A program made the translations under genes and the position numbers. Below the pieces are notes generated by a model. The model searched no databases. It had not been told where the DNA came from and worked only from the letters and a program-made list of their open reading frames with translations. A stretch of DNA of 64,000 bases from Xanthostigma xanthostigma (taxonomy: Eukaryota; Arthropoda; Insecta; Raphidioptera; Raphidiidae): NCBI GenBank assembly GCA_963575645.1, contig OY754470.1, forward strand, positions 2,666,001-2,730,000, in the 5' to 3' direction. Of the stretch, positions 22,691-33,753 are shown in pieces; positions within the stretch are counted from its first letter, which is position 1, and every line of letters starts with the position of its first letter.

Positions 22691-24741
22691 TGATACCATG
22701 ACCCTTTTTTTGAACTCGTTTAAAAATGCAAAGGTTATGTTCCTGTCTAAAAAAATGTACAGATATAAATAAACTAAACATGTATAATTATTCATTGCGT
22801 TAGCTGTGTGTCATTTGTGAAATTATTTCTTAATTATGTTTTGAGGGTACCCTAAAAAAAACAGAGCATTATCAGCCCGCGCAGTAATAATGTGAATTAA
22901 TTACGTATTTAAATTTCATAACATGAACGAATGTTTTTGTAAACATTAATAAAAGGACTCTTATCAAATAATAAAAAATGAAATTAATTTAGTGTAGCAG
23001 AGCACGACATATGAACATTGTGTAACAACACATTTATATACACTGCCGTTCAGCAATTTTTACGATTTTTTTAAAACCACCATAGTAAAGAACAAAAAAA
23101 ATCGAATTTTAAATTTAAACCGTCGCGTATGTCTCCACATACTGAAAAAGGAAGTTTTAAATTTCCGTTCGTTTCTCACGGAGTCAGCAAATCTCTCAGA
23201 ACACTATATAGCCTATATAGGCATCGCATGCATTGAACATATAAAAGCCATCACGAAAATCAGCGCTTGAAAAATAGAAATCAAATCTAGCGCTGAATTT
23301 AACGGTAAAACCAGCCTCGGTGCAGCGGCATTTATAAAAGAGAGTACGTTTTTTCTGTACTGTAGTAGTCACACGTAACGCACAAAAGGTAATGTAAAAA
23401 TCATACAACACAACTAAATAGCACGCTATTCTACGATTGCGTTTCGATCTAAAAACCTTAGACCACATAACATAGTTTATATAATATATATGTCATAAAA
23501 TTATAAATATACACATTGTTGATTTTGAACTGTCCAATATCAAAAATGCAACTATAGATAAACTAATATGTAAAAAAAATGTTCTGGCTTTAAAGGAGAA
23601 AAAGTTTTCCGCCGCGATTTCATCCTTCAATTAAAATCAGTGTCAAACATGGTTTATATTTTCTATTAAATGGAAAAAGAACCTATTTAACAGAATTTAG
23701 AGAAAAAGGTCATCCCACGTTCCAAAATCTATAATAATGTTGAACAGTACAACTTACTTTTTTGTTCTTATATAAAAGAATTAAAGAAATGTATATTTTT
23801 AAACGCTGAACAGAAACCGCTTTATGATGGCGCAGAAGACACTCACACTTCTTTATTTAGAGAAAGAAACGTGTGCATGAATTATTTTTCTCATGATTTG
23901 CTTTCCATCTGACAGATCAGTAAGCGTGACACAGTAGTCAATCACAGGCTAAATACTATCTATGGCATTTCGGCAGCAACACAATTCCAACGAAAAATTG
24001 AAAATTGTTTTATTGTGGAAAAAGTTCCCGAAACATTCTCAAAAAAATTTATTTGTACTGTAGAATATAGCAAATAAATTTGAGATGACAGCATTTTAAA
24101 CCACAATCAAGTTAGAATGTATTTTCCTTCAGTTACAACTTATTTAATACGTGAAAATGTTTATAGGCGGTAGATAAATAGGGGTATTCCCCTATTTATC
24201 AAAGAAAAGTGCAGTCATTTTAGTTCATATGCGATTGTTTTGCGCACTAACACTAGATCTTTATTTCACATCGTCGAGTTTACGGAAACAAACACTCTGT
24301 ATACATATTAAAATAGATTTACATACGTATACATAGGTAATAATACTTTATTAAATTTAACCATAAATTTATTCATACTTTTGTGGATTAAACAAATTTC
24401 CAATTAAGTTTACACGCAACAAAATATATTACGTTATAATGCCTAAAAATTATCGAACGTTTATTTAATAAACTAACAATTGATCAGGTAATCAATCATA
24501 ATAAATCAATCTTTCTTTGATCAATTGTTTGTTTCTACTTTTCGACGCGGATGAAAGCTTTACAATATTATACACTATGCACCCATAAAAAGGTTGCTAT
24601 TTTCCACAATACAGTGCTTTCACCGAAAGTGGTAACAGTCACGAATAGTTCGTTTATCCTAATAGATACAAAAAAAAAGTTTAAATAGTTTTTTGTTCAA
24701 CTCGAGAGTTACTATCGGAAACCGCTGAGGTATATTTTATC
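22691..24741. other. Non-coding stretch
   Basis: About 2 kb of AT-rich DNA. A 90-codon minus-strand frame at 23196-23468 has no recognisable domain. No repeat partner found in the window. Confidence 0.4.
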
Positions 24742-25098
24742 ATACCTCAAACTCAACCGGAAGTGAACGTATGCATTTTTTTTTCAAATGGCAACATTTT
24801 TTACAGTTTCAAAATCTCTATTTTTTCTCTATAAATTCATATAAGGTTACAGAAGAAAATATTCGAGAAAAACATTATCAATTTATAAATTAAACACACA
24901 GTAATAATTGTTTTTCATAGCATTCCACACATGTATAAAATTATTAATAAATTGATAATGTTTTTTTCGAATATTTTCTTATGTAACCTTATGAAAATTT
25001 TATATGAATTTATAGGGAAAAAATAAAGATTTCGAAAATGTAAAAAAATAAATATGTTGCCATTTTAAAAAAATGCACTTCCGGTTGAGTTTGAAGTA
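24742..25098. mobile_element. Foldback element with ~140-bp arms
   Basis: Left end TACCTCAAACTCAACCGGAA and right end TTCCGGTTGAGTTTGAAGTA are complementary. Pairing continues through ATGGCAACAT with ATGTTGCCAT, ATATAAGGTTAC with GTAACCTTATG, and GAAAATATTCGA with TCGAATATTTTC to a centre near 24900-24945. Non-coding. The class is unknown and no target duplication is evident. Confidence 0.72.
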
Positions 25099-25968
25099 CA
25101 AAAGTTTATATTTCAGTCTTCTTCATTGTCGAGCAACACTGGCTAGTTGTTGTAATATTTATGTACTTATAATTTATTCGGTTATTTGGTCACCCTTGCA
25201 TTTAGTTTGAAATAAAAAACCAATATGGATCATAAATGTTGGACTTTGCAAATACTACTTTCGATAAAATGTTTAAATATATGACGACTGCTACGTATTC
25301 TTTAAAGAGAACATCAGCTGTCAGTCGCTTGGAGGAAAAGTGCATAGTACATAAAAAGCTGACTCATTCAAACAGATCCGGAATACGGTTAACGAATTTT
25401 TTGTTCATTTTCGACGTATAATGCGACGGGAGACTAATTTTTTAGCCGACGTCGTACTTCGTTTTTCTTTTACCTTTGGCTTCAGTCGAAAATATTGTAT
25501 ATAAGTGATTGAAAATATTTATTATGATAAGCTGAACACTACTGCGTTGAAATTGAGAAATATTAACCATCTTTTCGTATTGTTATTTTTTTTTATATTC
25601 TGTTTACGTGCGTCATTTAAAGCTATTTAAATTCAGTTAAATTGGCCTGGGTTTTAGCAAAACTTTCGGCGTGATTTCTGCCGAAGACAAATTTTTGCCT
25701 CAGGAAGAAAATATTTTGATAAGGAATACTATTCTTCATCTAAATGTCATTTTTTCTAGGTGCTTCACAACAATTTCTACATCATTCCACAATATTTATT
25801 ACAATCGTCTACAAAAAACGAAATATTTTATTGTAGATTCGGCGGTATTGACCTGACCTTTCCTAAATATTTCTACGGATCCAGAGAACTAAAAACACGT
25901 CTTCTCTGTACACCAAACCTTTTAGATTGTAAACTTAAAACAAATAGGTTTGTTAAATCCTCAAAAAA
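25099..25968. other. Non-coding stretch
   Basis: AT-rich, with short overlapping frames that have no protein character. Confidence 0.4.
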
Positions 25969-26671
25969 TCTATACTAATATATAAAGCTAAAGAGTTTGT
26001 TTGTTTGTTTATTTGGTTGAACGCGCTAATCTCAGAAACTACTGGTTCGAATTGAAAATTTTTTTTTTTGTTGAATTTATCGAGGAAGGCTAAAGGCTAT
26101 TTATCACGCTACGACCAATTGGAGCGGAACATCAATGAAAAATGTTGCATGTATACAAAATAATTAGTCCGTGCGACAAAATATATTATCAGGTGAAATG
26201 CCTAATTAAATATTGCAATATTAGCGCGTGGCGATCACAAACCCGGATAGCCCACTCGGTAGAGCGTAAGACTCTTAATGCCAGGGTCTTGGGTTCAAGC
26301 CTTACGTCGGCGAATATGTTTTTATTTTTTTTATTTTCTACATTACTTTCTTCTAAGGCTTACATTTCAATTTTTTTTAAATTTATTACGACTAATTAAA
26401 ATTAAATAAATCTAATTAATAGCTCATTTGAAAACTGTTACAACTATAGGTAGGTACCTATATAAAAATATTTTCCTACAGTGTTTTCAATTAAATATTT
26501 ATTATATTAAAAGAAATTTATTAATTAAAAAAAGTATAAATACTGCTTTTTAACGACAAAAACTTTTGTACGGTAACTCCGATCATTATGAAGTTTGGAC
26601 ACAACATTCATCTCGGTAAACTAAGATGAATGTGCATACTCATGTCCCTTCCTTTCCCATTCGTTCTTTTA
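25969..26671 (+). mobile_element. Non-autonomous Helitron (family H2), 3'-truncated copy with tRNA-like insert
   Basis: Begins TCTATACTAATATATAAAGC after an A, as in 21914-22525, and follows it through the tRNA-like block to CATTCGTTCTTTTA. The homology stops there: the CACCCGGGTG hairpin and CTAG end are missing and unrelated CG-richer sequence follows. It also has ~100 bp (about 26420-26520) not present in the other copy. Non-coding. Confidence 0.78.
26241..26312 (+). pseudogene. tRNA-Lys(CTT)-derived sequence within Helitron
   Basis: ACCCGGATAGCCCACTCGG aligns to the 5' half of tRNA-Lys, with the loop CTCTTAA (anticodon CTT at 26274-26276) and T arm TTGGGTTCAAGCCTTA. A base is missing from the 3' acceptor strand and the D arm is altered (AGCCCACTCGG), so it is a pseudo-tRNA. 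With the copy at 22173-22245 it shows that the tRNA-like block travelled as part of the Helitron. Confidence 0.72.
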
Positions 26672-28092
26672 ACGATTGTGTATCAAGGGTCGACTGAAAA
26701 TGATTTTGACGAGTATAACGTTTGAGGTCCGAGCAACATCGCGTACACGATTTTTTCTTCGCGTGGTAAATACGTCCCTGAGCCTTGACGAGACAGCATC
26801 AGTCGACACAAGAGTGCGCCGGATGCTTTTAAGGACGAGGATAATGGGCAGCTTTATGCATACAATATCATCAGCGCCGCGACGCCGTCGATGATAACAA
26901 ACAGTTGAAACACTGTGACTGACTGCATCGCGCAAGTGAATGGATGATGCAACGTACCTGTCATATATAGATATAAAGCGATGGGCAAATGGCAAAATCG
27001 CTTATGTCGCACTTTTCGTAATTTTTTTTACCAAACTACTATTTGGCACAGACCTACTGTAGCATAGTCAGAAAACCTAATTTGACAATGATCTTAGATC
27101 TTTCTCCTGAATAAAAAGCATTATAGAATTTTAAATCGATCCTACTCAAAAAATAATTGATCGATATTTTTTGAACTGTGAATACATTTAATTTAATTTT
27201 AACTTCGAAACGACATATTTCAACGCATTTTGATCAAAAAGCTTGAAAGCGATTTTTTTTCTACATAGATAATAAAATTTGTCCTCGTACAATCTAATGT
27301 TCTGCATGGCGGGAAGTTTGAATACGACATAAAAAAGTATGCATGAGATCTTCGTGTTAAGTTCTGGCATTTATTTACGATTTTATTATTTCATGATTAC
27401 GTGTAATGGTTATGTGGAATTTGTTAATGAGGTTAGAGAAAATGCTACGTATACACACAATACGCACTGAGCATGCGTGTAGAGTGCGTATGACGCTTTG
27501 ACAGAGAGAGTAGACACGATTCTTCTCTTTCCTTTCAACTGCCGGTTGAAGTCGGAGAAGGGTAAGCGTTTCACTTTTCGTCTGATCCAGGCTTCACCGC
27601 GCCTAAAAAAGTTTCACTTCAAAAACTGTATTTAATAACCACAATTTAAGGTCGTCGTCAAAATCAAATCTTTGACAATACTATAGGTATAGGTATAGCG
27701 ATTTGATAATGTCTCTTGTCATTGCATCGAAAAATAGAGAATTAGCCTATTAACCTACTAGTTTTCTAGCGCTGGTTTTCTTGATTGCTGTTATGTGCTC
27801 GCTTCACACGAGACGTCTTTTCAAGCTAGTTTTGTGAATAAATCTGGTGCACAGGCAGTGACAGTTCAAATATAAACACAGAGCACAACGTGTCTGTTGT
27901 CTGACTCTGAGCAGAATTACGTCATGTTGGTTTGTGGGCGTTTTTTCAAGTCACCTACGTCAGTGACAAGATACTGCTTCGTGCTTGGTTCTTGCTCATA
28001 CCTAGCAGCGGACCTAGCAAGGAAAATAGCACCTGTTCTAATTTTAAAACCTATCCTGTGAGATAGCAGGCGAGCCCGCAGTGACGTCATTT
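26672..28092. other. CG-richer non-coding stretch
   Basis: 26740-26940 and 27900-28090 are less AT-rich than the surroundings. A 108-codon minus-strand frame at 26669-26995 overlaps other open frames on both strands and is not convincing. At 27541-27565 GGAGAAG|GGTAAGCG looks like a splice donor after a CT-rich tract, but no acceptor or downstream exon can be paired with it. Confidence 0.35.
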
Positions 28093-28440
28093 TCACCTTC
28101 GTACCCGGCCAGCAGAACTCCTGCAAGCAGTGTTTCTAGCCTCGTGTGCAACGGCCTTTATATAATTCAAGGAATTGGATACCCATTCGTCATTTAATCT
28201 TATTTCACGATTTGACATGAGTGGCTTTACCTTTTGGTTCCAGATATGAGCCAGTCTTTTGACAAACTTCACGAAACTAGTACAGTTTTCAAGTATAATG
28301 ACGTCGATATCGGCGGACTGCAGTCTGAAGCCAACAAATGGTAATGCTCCACCGATATACCGGAGCTTGAGGAAATCTCTACACTACAAATGGCAGTAAA
28401 CACTTCAAAACAAGACTCGAAGCCAGCGAATTTCTATTAT
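28093..28440. pseudogene. Coding-like stretch, strand uncertain
   Basis: The minus strand is open without ATG from 28383 down to a TGA at 28093-28095 (96 sense codons). Translation includes LRYIGGALPFVGFRLQSADI and FVKFVKRLAHIWNQKVKPLM. Codons follow a purine-N-pyrimidine bias, which is symmetrical between strands. Indeed the plus strand in the same codon register is open at 28216-28341 (MSQSFDKLHETSTVFKYNDV and on) and, after one TAA, to 28438 (CSTDIPELEEISTLQMAV). A fair acceptor (CTTTACCTTTTGGTTCCAG, ending 28242) precedes the plus version. I do not recognise the protein. The LQSxDID phrase on the minus strand recalls ZMYM-type hAT transposases, but that is a weak impression. Most likely a relic of a transposon or an exon. 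Confidence 0.35.
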
Positions 28441-28571
28441 TGAACAGAGATCATTTTCTTGACGCTGTAAACTTTATCAGTTAAACAAGCGTAAATGTTT
28501 TAATTTTAATTAATCTTTTTATTTGTCCCTTGGAACCGAATGTAATGTTTGATTAAATCAATTTTCTTGTT

Positions 28572-28722
28572 CGACAAATAAAATTATCGACCAATTTTTC
28601 AGACAATTATATTGACCAAAAAAAAATGTAATTATAATCCAATAAATTTATGTTTTGGTCCAGAATTGGAGTTTCTTCAGAATCGATCTAAAAAATATAA
28701 AAATTAATTTATTTCAATTTTT
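28572..28722 (-). repeat. Retroposon-family copy, minus strand
   Basis: On the minus strand it reads TTTTTTAGATCGATT, then CTGAAGAAACTCCAATTCTG and GACCAAAAC, then GTCTGAAAAATTGGTCGATA and ATTTTATTTGTC. This is the same order as 36392-36568 and 38844-39031. The central stem is degraded, with only three of five pairs kept. The 5' segment on the minus strand beyond 28722 is not recognisable. Confidence 0.6.
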
Positions 28723-29640
28723 TTATACTTTTTTTTTCAGGGCTAGCTTCTCTCGAGTAGGTTTTGATTTGGCGACGAAATAATTAATTTTGGAAATGTT
28801 ATCGCTTTGAGCGTCTATTAAAAAATTGTATAAAAATATTTATTTGTTTCTTTTCCACGATTGACGAGCTTAATGAAAATTTCAGTATCACATATTGTTC
28901 TACTTTATTTTGGAAAACAACATAAAACACGACTAGCGGCGATAAAATCCAACCATATATTATCTTCGTAACGTATAATTTGTTATTATACAACGTATAC
29001 ACAAGAAAATTACAAGCGATTGTGATTTTTTGCTGCGGTTAATCGAGTTTTCATGACAAAGAACAATAAATATTCATTCCGTGTTAACACTCTTGTAACG
29101 TGTATTTTCGTCCTGTCTAAAAACAGACACTCCGGATTTTTATGATTGTCTGAATGGAAATAGTTTACTTTAGTAAAGCTTGCGAGCCAACGAAAAATCA
29201 CTGTCTGCTAATAACTAACCAGTCTATGTCCAAATGACAAAAAACGTCTTGACCCATTTTACATCATCATAATCATCATCATCATCATCAGAAAGCTCTT
29301 ACCCTGCAATCTAGAATACTTCAACTCTTATATATATTTGTAAGAAAATCTAAAGTCGTCAATTAGGATTTCACTTCGATTTTTACCCCCAGCAATTCAA
29401 TGAACTATCCTATGCAAAACTTTTCATATAGTAAAGCATTTAAAATCGAAGAAGAAGCGTGATATGTGTTGTGCAGTACTTAGTTTTGTTAATAGATCAA
29501 ATGTAAATGTTGATATAAAATTATTAAATTGAAAAATGACAGCTGTGATTTCATGCGGTTACTCTTTCATGCACACAATATCATAATAGCTTGCATCAGT
29601 TATTCTGCCACATTTAAAAAAAAAAACAAACTAAAAACCT
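28723..29640. other. Non-coding stretch with (ATC)n run
   Basis: AT-rich. An (ATC/ATA)n microsatellite lies at 29266-29290. No gene seen. Confidence 0.45.
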
Positions 29641-29900
29641 AACAATGTATGTATTGTTTACATGTCATACTTCAACCGCGCGTAAGGGTACACGCACAAT
29701 TTTTTAGACTTTCAGATTATCGAGACGAGGACGGCACCCGCGAGGAAATAACGAGAATGGCTTTCTCTCGTCAAGAAAAAAACATGGCAGTACTTAATGC
29801 AAAACTCTGTTGTAAATATTTGTTTACAAAAAAAAAATATTTTGATTTTGATGTTGAAAAAGAAATGTTCCGTTTCAACTCAAGTCGGGTGAGGTAATGT

Positions 29901-32100
29901 TCATAACCATTTTGGCGGCTTAATGCGCGCGTTTGAAATAATCGTAACGGAAAGGAAGATTTATAACGACTCGTTTTCTACATTACCGGCCGCGCGACGC
30001 ACACCTAATCGCCTGAACGTTTTGTGATCATGATTTAAAGTTATGTTGTTTCACCGTTACACCTTCAACAAAAATATTAATAAACTTTTATATTACAGTT
30101 CCCTACTTCGTTCAGTGTAACCTGGCATAAATGTTGTCAAAATGCAATAGGTAGCCTTTTTATAGCAAATTATTTTATTATTAAAATTATTTTGTACCGA
30201 TAAAATTTATTATTATCTAATAATTTTAATTAATGTACGGTTTCAAATTAATTTCATGTTTCGCTCTCGAGATAACTATGTAGTACCGTCCCTGCAAGTT
30301 AGATGACACCACAATTCAGATAATAAAGTAAGAACTGCGGAAACCTTGTGCCTGCACTGATAAAAATACTACAAATATACTTAATATGATGTGAAAATCA
30401 GCTATTTTATAGGATGAACGTGCAAAAAATGTAGTATGTACCTCGATGGTTAATGCTTTTATGGCTCGTGTGACTATGAAAACTCGCTAATCCCTCGTTT
30501 TAACATTGTCACAGCTCGTACATTCATAAACTATTTCTTTTAAAAGAGTTAAATAGAAATATTTATATCACTGTACAATTCGACAAAATGTAGAAACTGT
30601 ACATTATATTATGATATAAGCATGTATTATAATATTTTTATATAATATATCGATTTTTTTAAAGAGGAAATTACCAATTTTTTACTAGAGATATCTTTGT
30701 AACGATTGCATTTTAAAAATAGGTTTTAACTCGTTAAGTGTGTTGATACCTTTTAATATTTAAGTTCAGCTTGGATTAATCTCATTGTTTGATAAAAAAT
30801 CTGGCACGTTCACATTTTGGACACATTGTTTTTCAAATTTCAGGACTGAAATATCAAATGGATGGATAAAATCGTAATCAAATTTAATTACAGCCAACTG
30901 AACAACAAAAAAGAACAATCGCTAATTCTTAACAAAACCTGAGATCATCCGAGCAGTCAAGCTTTAGCACTTCCCACTTCAAGTTACATTGTTCGGCTTT
31001 AATCCAGTAGTTTTTATTCCAATCGTGTTCGGGGCAAAAAGAAAGAAAAAAGAGGTGGTGCGGTGGGGCCCGGAGGGTGTATAGGTATTAGATAAAGCCT
31101 GTTACCTTTGCGTGTATTGTACGTATTCGTATACGAACCGTTCCGTTTGAGACTAGCGCCGCCGAAAATAAAAATTGGTAGAGAAACTAACCAATTGAAA
31201 GAAACTATCTTTGCGGTCCATAAAATGGAAAAATTAGGGAAAAGAAGAAGCTGTAAAAATTACCTGCTACTTTATACTCAAAGCATTTTATCTTTCTACA
31301 AATTAAAGTTTTCAAAGAAAAAAAATTAAATATCTATCACAATTTTTTATAATTAGAAAGAAATACCAATATAACGTTCTTTCCCTTTCCAATAGGATCA
31401 GGATTTTTAGGTACTTACAGTTATATTTATGCAAATTATGTTTTAATAGAAACAACATATTCAAAGTCACCAGTGACCTAATGCTCAAAACTTCAAATCA
31501 TATTAATAATTATCGATCAAAAGAGAAAAATATTTTTTTAAGTATTTCTTAATTTTTTAGAAAAAAGAAAATAAAACTCTACAAAAAAGGCTGCCATTTT
31601 TTTTCGTACAATCAACTATTTTTAAGCTAAAGGACAGCAACTTAGCAACAAAAAATATTAAAATAATAATTGGCAATTTTAAAATTCCGACACACTCCCA
31701 AAATAATATATCGATTTCGTTGATATTTACATAAGTTATAAATACGATTTTAAAGCATATTTAGTTAAAAAAAAAATAATATCACGCAACATTTTTTTAA
31801 ACGCACAATTTCATTGAAAACCGTTCAATTATGGAAGTCTTATGTAAACAAAGTCAGCCGGTACATATACGATGTCTCACAGTCAAGTGAAACCCCTTTT
31901 TTAGCAGCTCTATGCAACAAAACGAAAATGAAAAGAAAATCAAGTGTAGGTACACTGTATACAGGTGACTTTCAAAGACACCATTTTGAATAAAAAAATA
32001 TTACAGTATCAAATTAGCACACAAACAAATGGTCGAAATTAATTAAACAAGTTCCATGACTCTAGATGAGAGACAATAAATATTAAAAAAAAGATTTTCT
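29901..32100. other. Non-coding stretch
   Basis: Starts with a CG-rich spot (29920-30010, CCGGCCGCGCGACGC) and continues as AT-rich DNA. A frame at 31108-31329 lacks any domain. A G-rich spot lies at 31050-31080. No feature called. Confidence 0.35.
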
Positions 32101-32291
32101 TCATACCTCGCTCGAAAGTGTATACTTTCGGCATCAATTGTAAGGCAGAAAGTTTACCATTTACTCCTTGGTGAGATTACACGTACCAATGTGGAAAGTT
32201 CGCGCGGTAGTAAAGCAAAAACAGCCATACAACTGTTGTTTAGATGTCGTTTCGATAGCGACCCAATTACGTTTCAGCTAATAGTCGCTAA

Positions 32292-32525
32292 CAGCTGTCA
32301 TTCGTGTTTTTACGTATAATCTTAAAGCTGCTTGCTTGGAATTTATCTGTGTTTTTATGTCATTAATAAGTGATGAATTAATTAATGTATTTAATAAGCG
32401 TGCTTACGACCGAGGTATGAACCACGCTTGCCGAAAGTTTGATACCTTCGCCTCAGGCATCATACCGCGCAGGGCGAGATATAACACTTTCGACCCTTCT
32501 GGTTTAATATACTGTTTGCACCCTA
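32292..32525 (+). repeat. Paired repeat R-GAAAG, copy 1
   Basis: Recurs at 39222-39460 on the same strand: ACAGCTGTCATTCGTGTTTT, AAAGCTGCTTGCTTGGAATT, GTATTTAATAAGCGTGCTTA and CGACCGAG in the same order. A hairpin follows whose arms are GCCGAAAGT and ACTTTCGGC-like words (here GCCGAAAGTTTGATACC with GATATAACACTTTCG). Both end at TTTAATATACTGTT or GTAATATACTGTT. Non-coding transposon of unknown class. Confidence 0.68.
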
Positions 32526-33328
32526 TAAAACAGCAGCTTTTCATGTCTGTATAGCGGTAGTAAAATCACCTATTTCGTTGTAGTACGTAAAGTAAAACAA
32601 AGCACGAAGTATACTTACACAGAAAAATTCGCAAACCTGCAAAAATGTTGTTTTGAAATTTTGGTTAATTTACACTTTTTGTCCGTGAACTTAAAAAGGA
32701 TGTTTTTTTTTAATTTTTTGTGGTCGCACTTGGAGACCAAATCATTGAATCGATTTTGCTAAAATCTCGAATTCGTCTTTAGAAGGTATAAAAAAAACGA
32801 TTTCAGCTCAAATGTGCGTCCCCAAAAACAGGTATAACAAAAATATCTCGCAAGTTACTGACTTAATAGTTCCGTTTTTACGATGTCAAAGAAAAAAATT
32901 ATTACCACATGAATACACAGATATCAATCAGAAAAATAGGACAAATTTCAACATTCCCGAATCAAAGGAGTAACTATAGTAGAAAAATGGGTTTATTGTC
33001 AAATAATCTTGCGAACTGTCTGATATTCTTTTCTCTAAAGCACCTTATATAAGTATGCGTGTCTGAACCAGCACCTTTAACAGTTATATAGAAAAGCAAA
33101 TTATTCCAAAATAACCTTTTTGTATAAGTAATTGCTATTTACTTATTCACAGGAGGAAACCTTTCAAGACTATGATATATGGTTGGAAAAAAATATTACA
33201 TAGCACGTTTGCAATAAAAAAAAAACATTATATCAAGTAAAATACGTCTGCTTTTTCGATACATTCACTGACTGTTTTTTAACGTTTAAAAAAGTTTTCT
33301 AATTATTTATTAAAGCCACATTTATGTA
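32526..33328. other. Non-coding stretch
   Basis: AT-rich, with no feature recognised before the Helitron at 33329. Confidence 0.4.
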
Positions 33329-33753
33329 TCTATACCTAAGTTTGGCCGCGCTAATCTCCAGAACCACTGAACTAATTTTTATAAAATTTTGTCAACTTTG
33401 GTGCAACTTACGCTATAGTATAGTTTTTATTAAATATTTTGCACAAAATTACGGCGTTTTCTCAAAAAACTGGTTTAGTAACATGTAACGACATCTGACA
33501 GAATTTACTCAAAGCTATTAGTACAGAAGCAAACAAAAAAAAAACTGTTTTAGTACCAAGTAGCAACGTCTGTTAAAATTCGCTCAAAGCTATTAGTTCA
33601 GAAACAAATCTGGTGGAATTTGCTCAAAGCTATTAGTTCAGAAGCAAATCTGGTGGAATTTGCTCAAAGCTATTAGTTCATTCGCCGGGCTGCAAACGAA
33701 ATACATTTTGCAGAATTATATCTATCGCACCCGGGTGAAACCGGGACCACTAG
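33329..33753 (+). mobile_element. Non-autonomous Helitron (family H1)
   Basis: Starts TCTATACCTAAGTTTGGCCG after an A and ends CACCCGGGTGAAACCGGGAC then CACTAG before a T, with the CACCCGGGTG hairpin near the 3' end. It contains GCGCTAATCTCCAGAACCAC and three exact-period 40-bp units beginning GCTCAAAGCTATTAGTTCAG at 33582, 33622 and 33662. The minus-strand relative at 11746-12105 has fewer units. No protein. Confidence 0.82.

Noticed and set aside
26669..26995. 108-codon minus-strand frame, the longest in the window
   Set aside because: It overlaps other open frames on both strands in a CG-rich patch, is arginine-rich from composition, and shows no domain. It begins inside the tail of a truncated Helitron.
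27470..27565. First exon ending at GGAGAAG|GGTAAGCG
   Set aside because: The donor is good, but no transcription start or downstream exon can be linked to it.
28125..28155. Shared repeat with 58965-58985 (GCACACGAGGCT)
   Set aside because: Similarity extends over little more than a dozen bases, too short to define a repeat.
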